NCBI GenBank assembly: GCA_903870955.1
Contig: CAIQEX010000012.1
Coordinates: 1 to 25,748 of the forward strand
Length of the DNA: 25,748 bases
Origin: an uncultured beta proteobacterium
GTDB lineage: Bacteria; Pseudomonadota; Gammaproteobacteria; Burkholderiales; Burkholderiaceae_C
Direction: 5' to 3'
Below, piece after piece: positions 21,100 to 25,748 of this stretch. A model generated the notes under the pieces. That model was not told where the DNA came from. It was given only the letters and a program-made list of their open reading frames with translations, and did no database searches. Every line of letters begins with the position of its first letter. The stretch's first letter is position 1. A program made the position numbers and the translations under genes.

Positions 21100-21906
21100 T
21101 CAGGGCGCCTCACCGGCCGCGATACGTGCCTCGATGGCGGCGAATGCGCTGCGCAGGTCAGCCACGCTGTCAATCACCTCATGGGCACCTGCTTCACGCA
21201 GGGTGCGGCGGGCATCCACCAAAGCATGGTCGCGTTCGTCTTCACTGGCGTTCACCCATTGCTCCCACGACCAGCCCAGGGCGTTGCCGCTGGCGGCGAC
21301 ACCGACGGTCCAGCAACCGGCGTTAATGCCTTCCTGCAAACCAGTCGCGGTGTCGTCCACCTTGACCACCCGATCGCTCTGACCAACCAGGCCCAGCGAG
21401 GCCATGCACTCCTGCATGCCCAACGGGCTGGGACGGCTTTGGGCCACATCGTCACAGCAAATCGTGCGCGCGGGCGCAAAGCCTGCCGCGGTCGCCTTGG
21501 CAATCAGGGGCGTCATGATGAAGCGGGTGTAACCGGTGGTGGTGGCAACCCCAATGGCTTGCTGCTGCAGCCAGGCATAGGTGTCCAGAAAACCGGGAAT
21601 GAAGTCGCTGCACTCCAGGGCGCTGGCAGCACTCATGGGCACAAATTCATCGAGCAACATTGCGGCGTCCTGCGCGCTGAAACTGCGACCTTTCACCTGC
21701 TGCCACTGCGCGGCAATTTCGGGCATGGCGCCCAGCGCCTCGATATGCGCCAACTTGGGCAAGCCCATGGGCACCCGCGCCTGGGCAATGGTGATGTGTA
21801 TGCGGTGGTTGGCAAACAGCCGCACAAAGGCACCCATGGGGGCCAAGCTGCCAAAGTCGACAATGGTTCCGGCCCAGTCAAACACCACACCCCGAATACT
21901 CGTCAT
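21100..21906 (-). CDS. phnX: Phosphonoacetaldehyde hydrolase (phosphonatase)
   Basis: This 268-aa HAD-superfamily enzyme splits phosphonoacetaldehyde into acetaldehyde and phosphate. The nucleophile is Asp10 in VVFDWAGTIVDFGS. The Schiff-base Lys51 in PMGLPKLAHI is the feature that separates phosphonatases from other HAD enzymes. SRPSPLGM and VKVDDTATGLQEG are the expected loop motifs. The ATG at 21906 fits homologues and overlaps the stop of the FAD oxidoreductase as ATGA, showing tight coupling. It completes the PhnW route encoded 4 kb away. Confidence 0.96.
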   Translation of the reverse strand: MTSIRGVVFDWAGTIVDFGSLAPMGAFVRLFANHRIHITIAQARVPMGLPKLAHIEALGAMPEIAAQWQQVKGRSFSAQDAAMLLDEFVPMSAASALECSDFIPGFLDTYAWLQQQAIGVATTTGYTRFIMTPLIAKATAAGFAPARTICCDDVAQSRPSPLGMQECMASLGLVGQSDRVVKVDDTATGLQEGINAGCWTVGVAASGNALGWSWEQWVNASEDERDHALVDARRTLREAGAHEVIDSVADLRSAFAAIEARIAAGEAP

Positions 21907-23033
21907 ACCGCAATCCTTTCGCCCTTCAGGCATTCTTCTGCCAATGCAAACGCCGTGCTCATGCCGGCGCCACTGGTAACGCTTAACAACTGCACATCCG
22001 GCAGCACGGTTTCAATCAACGCATCTTGCGCACCGCTCGGGTAGATGCCGGTCCAACGCTCCTGCACGGAATAGTGCCCCAGACACAGCACCCGCTGCAT
22101 CTCTGCCAGGATCAGTTCTTCCGCCTCTGCGGGCACAAAGGGCGGCATGGTTTCGCCATACTGATGCGAGTCGCCCACCACCAGACTGCCGTCCGCACTT
22201 TGCACCACGATCAGATGGATGCCGTGCTGCAGGGCACGTGGAACCTCCTGACGCAAACGGTCTTCCAGACGCGCAGAACCGGGCAACTCGGTAAAACCGC
22301 GATAGCGCACCAGACTCAGGTCGCTCATCACCGCAGCGTTGAGGTGGTAGCCACGCGGCGGGCGAATGCGCAACATCTGCAACTGGCACAGTTGCGTTTG
22401 GTATTTGGCAAAGGTTTGCGGGAACAGGCCACGCAGGTCGGTGCCGGGACAGACCACGATGCGTTCGGCCTGCAACGCCTGCGTGTGCAGATGCACCCGT
22501 CCGGATTCCACCTGCGTGACTGCCTGACCCATGTGAAAGCGCACGCCACGGGATGCCAACCAGAGCCGCAGTTTCTCGATGGCATGGCGTGCTTCCACGC
22601 GCAATTCATGCGGGCTATACAACGCGCCTTGAATATGGGCATGGGCCAGGTGCGGGGCCTGCTTGTGCAGCTTGAGCGGGTCCAGCCAGGACAAGGCCGC
22701 ACCTTCTTCCGTCAACAGCAATTCGCGCAGCACCGCTTCTGCTTCTGCGCGCTGGGCTACGACATAGAGGCCGGTGTGCTCCACCGGAATGCCGGCCTGA
22801 GGCGCGATGTGGGCCCAGATGTCACGCGAGCGGCGCGCCCGCCGCCAACTGGCGCCACTGCCCTGTCCGGTGACGGTGACAAAGCCAAAATTGCGAATCG
22901 ATGCGCCGGTGCAAAAGTTCTCGCGCTCGACCACTTGCACGCTCAGGCCCTGCTCGACAGCAACCAGCGCACAGGCCAGGCCGACGATGCCCGAGCCGAC
23001 GATGATCAAATCGGATTTGTTATCGGCTTGCAA
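21903..23033 (-). CDS. FAD-dependent amine oxidase of the phosphonate-associated type (TIGR03364-like)
   Basis: The 376-aa protein opens with a Rossmann FAD motif (LIIVGSGIVGLACALVA) and has the DAO/glycine-oxidase layout, ending in SVTSGAGMSTAFALAEECL. I assign it to the TIGR03364-like group found beside phosphonatase genes and proposed to deaminate an aminophosphonate; the assignment is from memory. The likely start is TTG at 23033, preceded by AAGGA at 6-nt spacing, as no ATG lies near the FAD motif; it overlaps the upstream dehydrogenase by 14 nt. Coupled to phnX by ATGA, it probably feeds phosphonoacetaldehyde or a related aldehyde to PhnX, for example from N-methylated or hydroxylated aminoethylphosphonate. 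Confidence 0.88.
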   Translation of the reverse strand: MQADNKSDLIIVGSGIVGLACALVAVEQGLSVQVVERENFCTGASIRNFGFVTVTGQGSGASWRRARRSRDIWAHIAPQAGIPVEHTGLYVVAQRAEAEAVLRELLLTEEGAALSWLDPLKLHKQAPHLAHAHIQGALYSPHELRVEARHAIEKLRLWLASRGVRFHMGQAVTQVESGRVHLHTQALQAERIVVCPGTDLRGLFPQTFAKYQTQLCQLQMLRIRPPRGYHLNAAVMSDLSLVRYRGFTELPGSARLEDRLRQEVPRALQHGIHLIVVQSADGSLVVGDSHQYGETMPPFVPAEAEELILAEMQRVLCLGHYSVQERWTGIYPSGAQDALIETVLPDVQLLSVTSGAGMSTAFALAEECLKGERIAV

Positions 23034-24108
23034 TGAAATTCCTTCCGCGGGCAGACCGCATTTCCTGCGCCAGCGCACTGCGCCCGACGGAGGTGTCACG
23101 CAAATCGCGCGGGCTGATACCCAGCGAGTCCAGCCAGCCGCGCAGATACTGCACCCCCTCATGCGCCGGCACCGCAAAGACCCGCGCCAGCGCCGCATCA
23201 CATCCGGGCGCTGCGCCCAACGCCAACTCCCACACCATGGGCAACCAGACTGCGCAGGCTTCGCCGTGTGGCATTTGTTCGTCCAGCGTGAGTTGGTAAG
23301 ACAGCGCGTGGGCCAGCGCCGTTTGCGTTTGTGACATGGCCATACCCGCCAGCAAACTGGCGCGCGCCAAGGCCGTGCGCGCTTCGTGGTTGCCGGGGTG
23401 CTCATGCACCAGGGGCAATTTTTCTATCACCAGACGCGCGGCTTCAACTGCAAAGGATTCAGCAATCGGATTGGCATTGCGGTTCCACAACGCCTCCAGC
23501 GCGTGCGACAAGCTATCCAGCGCGCAATCGCGGCTTTGGCGCAGCGGGCAACTGAAGCTCAACTCCGGATCCACAAACGCGCTTTCTGAATAGCCATCTA
23601 CCGGCGACCACGACAGCTTTTGAGCGGCTTGTGCTTCGGTGTCCCACACGGTGGCCCAGCGTGTCACTTCACTGCCGGTACCTGCCGTCGTCGGTACCAG
23701 CCACAGCGCATGGCGGGTTACATCGGGAGGCACGGTGTTACTGCGCCAGCAATCAGCGGCCGTGCGGGTATCAGCCAACCGATAACGCAGCACCTTGGCC
23801 AAATCGAGCGTGCTGCCACCACCCACGGCCAGCACGACTGCATCGGGATATTCTTTCAGCACCGGCCAGAGTTCATCGCACAGCGAACGTGCCAGTGCGA
23901 CCGAGGCCAGCCCGCCCTGGAACCAGCTCCAGGCCTTGCAGTGAGCACCCAGTCGCTCGAGCAACAGGGTTTCGTTTTCGTAGCTGAGTGCGGCGCGGTC
24001 AGCCAGCACAACCACGGGGCCGTCGGCTGCCAGTTGCTGGAAGCAACCTGCACCCCAATGGATGCGCACCGGATTCGACCAGGCTAAATAAAGCGGTTGC
24101 GTAGCCAT
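23020..24108 (-). CDS. Iron-containing alcohol dehydrogenase, phosphonate-associated
   Basis: The 362-aa group III alcohol dehydrogenase has the NAD-binding [11 protein letters not shown] and a VDPELS segment. Histidines expected to bind iron are in [20 protein letters not shown] and [11 protein letters not shown]. From memory it fits TIGR03405, the iron dehydrogenases linked to phosphonate metabolism. The plausible reaction interconverts phosphonoacetaldehyde and 2-hydroxyethylphosphonate, or oxidises a related phosphonate alcohol. The ATG at 24108 fits the conserved N-terminus ([15 protein letters not shown]) and overlaps the end of phnE by 25 nt; a longer frame from 24294 is a shadow of phnE. 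Confidence 0.88.
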   Translation of the reverse strand: MATQPLYLAWSNPVRIHWGAGCFQQLAADGPVVVLADRAALSYENETLLLERLGAHCKAWSWFQGGLASVALARSLCDELWPVLKEYPDAVVLAVGGGSTLDLAKVLRYRLADTRTAADCWRSNTVPPDVTRHALWLVPTTAGTGSEVTRWATVWDTEAQAAQKLSWSPVDGYSESAFVDPELSFSCPLRQSRDCALDSLSHALEALWNRNANPIAESFAVEAARLVIEKLPLVHEHPGNHEARTALARASLLAGMAMSQTQTALAHALSYQLTLDEQMPHGEACAVWLPMVWELALGAAPGCDAALARVFAVPAHEGVQYLRGWLDSLGISPRDLRDTSVGRSALAQEMRSARGRNFIASR

Positions 24109-24896
24109 GCCGAGAACACATCGATCAAAGTCACCGTGACCACCAGCATCAGCAACACGGCACAGGTCTGGGCATATTGAAAACTGCGAATGACTTCGTA
24201 CAGGACAACGCCAATGCCACCCGCACCCACCATGCCCACCACCGAGGCCGAGCGCACATTGGACTCGAAACGGTAGAGCGAATAGGACAGCCACAGCGGC
24301 ATTACCTGGGGTATCACGCCATAGGCCAACTCAGCCAGCTTGTGGGCACCCGTGGCGCGTATGCCTTCCACCGGACGCGGGTCAATGGCCTCTACGGCTT
24401 CGGCAAACAATTTGGCCAGCGTGCCCGTGGTGTGGATGAACAGCGCCAGCACACCCGCAAACGGCCCCAGCCCCACGGCCACGATGAACAGCATGGCAAA
24501 CACCATCTCGTTGATGGCGCGGCAGGCATCCATGATGCGGCGCACGGGTTGATAAACCCACACTGGCGCCACGTTGTGGGCACTCAAGAGACCCAGCGGC
24601 ACGGCAGCCACAATGGCCAGCACAGTACCCCACACCGCAATGTGCAGGGTCACCAGCATCTCTTTGAGGTAGATGCGCCAGTCATGGAAATCGGGGGGGA
24701 AAAAGTCGCGGGCAAAGGTGCCCATGTTGCCCGCGTCTTTAATCAAATCCAGCGGGCGCATTTCGGCGCCCTTCCAGGCCCAGGCCAGCACGGCCAGCAC
24801 CACGACCCAACCCAGCTGCGTGCGCCAGCCACTGCGCGTGGCGGTGGCCTGGTTCAGCAGGTTTTGTAGTTGGGGCGATGCAGCCGTTTCAGACAT
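24084..24896 (-). CDS. phnE: Phosphonate ABC transporter permease
   Basis: The 270-aa inner-membrane permease has about six helices and the ABC permease EAA loop ([23 protein letters not shown], about residues 180-202), which docks the ATPase. [23 protein letters not shown] near the start of the core and the [17 protein letters not shown] segment are typical of PhnE. It lies 32 nt after phnD and overlaps the following dehydrogenase, so transport and catabolism are in one transcript. The ATPase PhnC is presumably upstream of phnD, outside the window. Confidence 0.94.
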   Translation of the reverse strand: MSETAASPQLQNLLNQATATRSGWRTQLGWVVVLAVLAWAWKGAEMRPLDLIKDAGNMGTFARDFFPPDFHDWRIYLKEMLVTLHIAVWGTVLAIVAAVPLGLLSAHNVAPVWVYQPVRRIMDACRAINEMVFAMLFIVAVGLGPFAGVLALFIHTTGTLAKLFAEAVEAIDPRPVEGIRATGAHKLAELAYGVIPQVMPLWLSYSLYRFESNVRSASVVGMVGAGGIGVVLYEVIRSFQYAQTCAVLLMLVVTVTLIDVFSAWLRNRFI

Positions 24897-24928
24897 GGGC
24901 TTAAGTACCGTGTGACAGCAGTAAAAAT

Positions 24929-25748
24929 TTATTTATTCAGGGCGGCCAGCTTCTTGTCGATCTCGGCAATCAGCTTGGCTTTTTCGTCGGCACTGTACTG
25001 TTCGTCGTTCTCGACCTTGCGGCGATCCTTGAACAATTCGAGCTGGCGAATTGGCACCAACTGTTCATTGGTGGATTCCTTGAAGCCGCTGTAGTTATAT
25101 ATATTTTTCAGCACGGCTTTGTCGGCATCGGTCTGGCCGTAGCTCAGCAAGAAGCCCTTGAGTTTGGCTTTGACGCCAGCGTCCAGGTCCTTGCGCCACA
25201 CCAGCGGATCGTTCGGGATCAGCGGGCTTTTCCAGATGGTCTTGAGTTCTTTGGCGACTTCGGGCTTGGTGGCTTCGAGCTTGTCAATTTCTTCGGTGTT
25301 GTTGGTGGCCACATCGAGTTGCTTGGCCAAAACCGCCTGGATGTTGGCGCCATGGCTGGCATTGCGGATGGTCTTGAAGGCGGTGCGCTGATCCACTTTG
25401 TTCATGGCGAACACGTAGTAGCTGGGCACCAGGAAACCGCTGGTGGAGCCGGGATCGCCAATACCAAAGTTGATGGACTTGCTGTTCTTCAGCACGTCGT
25501 TCAGGTTGTTGTAGGGGCTGTCCTTTTGCGTGATCAGCAAGGAGTAGTAACCCAAAGAACCGTCGGCCTTTTTGACTTGTGCAAACACTTCGCCACCCGA
25601 GCGATCGACCGCATCAATGGCGGCCTTGTTGCCGTACCAGGCAACCTGCACCTTGTTGAAGCGCATGGCTTCGACCACACCGGCGTAGTCGGGTGCGTAG
25701 AAGGCCTTGACCGTCAGGCCGGTCTTCTTTTCCATGTCGCGGAACAGG
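24929..25748 (-). CDS. phnD: Phosphonate-binding protein, N-terminus beyond the window edge (partial)
   Basis: About 273 residues of the C-terminal part of a PhnD-type periplasmic binding protein are present. The frame is open to the right edge (LFRDM before the first internal Met), so the signal peptide is missing. [41 protein letters not shown] and [13 protein letters not shown] are characteristic of PhnD, where the Ser/Thr-rich SGF turn contacts the phosphonate. The C-terminus has an acidic/basic helix ([22 protein letters not shown]). It leads the visible part of the phn operon; its promoter cannot be examined here. Confidence 0.93.
   Translation of the reverse strand, partial: LFRDMEKKTGLTVKAFYAPDYAGVVEAMRFNKVQVAWYGNKAAIDAVDRSGGEVFAQVKKADGSLGYYSLLITQKDSPYNNLNDVLKNSKSINFGIGDPGSTSGFLVPSYYVFAMNKVDQRTAFKTIRNASHGANIQAVLAKQLDVATNNTEEIDKLEATKPEVAKELKTIWKSPLIPNDPLVWRKDLDAGVKAKLKGFLLSYGQTDADKAVLKNIYNYSGFKESTNEQLVPIRQLELFKDRRKVENDEQYSADEKAKLIAEIDKKLAALNK

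Noticed and set aside
23034..24294. Longer versions of the FAD oxidoreductase (to 23405) and the dehydrogenase (to 24294)
   Set aside because: The N-terminal extensions are shadows of the overlapping upstream genes in other frames and carry no family similarity.
24897..24928. CTGTCAC on the minus strand between phnD and phnE
   Set aside because: It is a single half-site with no partner at 11 bp, within an operon gap.
1..25748. Mobile element, CRISPR array or tRNA
   Set aside because: No transposase or integrase frame, no regularly spaced repeats and no tRNA-like cloverleaf was recognised by eye; a tRNAscan or Infernal run would be needed to exclude small RNAs.

Overview
The window looks like a chromosomal segment of a betaproteobacterium, most likely Burkholderiales near the Comamonadaceae (Rhodoferax/Polaromonas type). 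This rests on base composition, gene style and protein sequences recognised from memory; no database was searched. No rRNA, tRNA, insertion sequence or CRISPR array was seen.

Layout: two 42-residue ORFs (99-467, +); a two-gene signalling operon (response regulator, then hybrid histidine kinase; 3306-464, -); mmuM (-), divergent from a TRAP-type transporter operon (TatT lipoprotein, DctP-type binding protein, fused DctQM permease, alpha/beta hydrolase; 4631-9302, +); a small acidic protein (-), divergent from a PhoD phosphodiesterase/phosphatase (+); an accessory stretch with two paralogous low-molecular-weight phosphatase/ArsC-like proteins, a zinc-ribbon-like protein, two membrane proteins and a PilZ-like protein (11737-15581); an ArsR/SRPBCC regulatory pair (-); and a phosphonate-catabolism island from 16610 to the right edge. 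The island holds phnW (-), phnA (+), Nudix and cysteine-synthase-like genes (-), then phnX, an FAD amine oxidase, an iron alcohol dehydrogenase, phnE and phnD as one minus-strand operon that continues off the window.

The main unifying observation is regulatory. Several intergenic regions carry pairs of heptamers close to the PhoB consensus CTGTCAT, repeated at exactly 11 bp, with a -10-like hexamer exactly 10 nt after the last repeat. That is the geometry of the E. coli phoA and pstS promoters. The best sites precede the two tiny ORFs, the TatT/TRAP operon, the acidic 110-aa protein, the Mpo1-like membrane protein and the PilZ-like protein. Weaker ones precede mmuM and phnA/phnW. With PhoD and the phosphonate genes, the window reads as a phosphate-starvation neighbourhood whose little-known members (small proteins, TRAP transporter, PilZ protein) are tied to phosphorus supply by their promoters. 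This is inference from sequence and untested.

The phosphonate genes suggest uptake (PhnD/PhnE), transamination of 2-aminoethylphosphonate (PhnW), hydrolysis of phosphonoacetaldehyde (PhnX) or phosphonoacetate (PhnA), and side entry through an FAD amine oxidase and an iron alcohol dehydrogenase. The PhnY dehydrogenase that usually joins PhnW to PhnA is not in the window.
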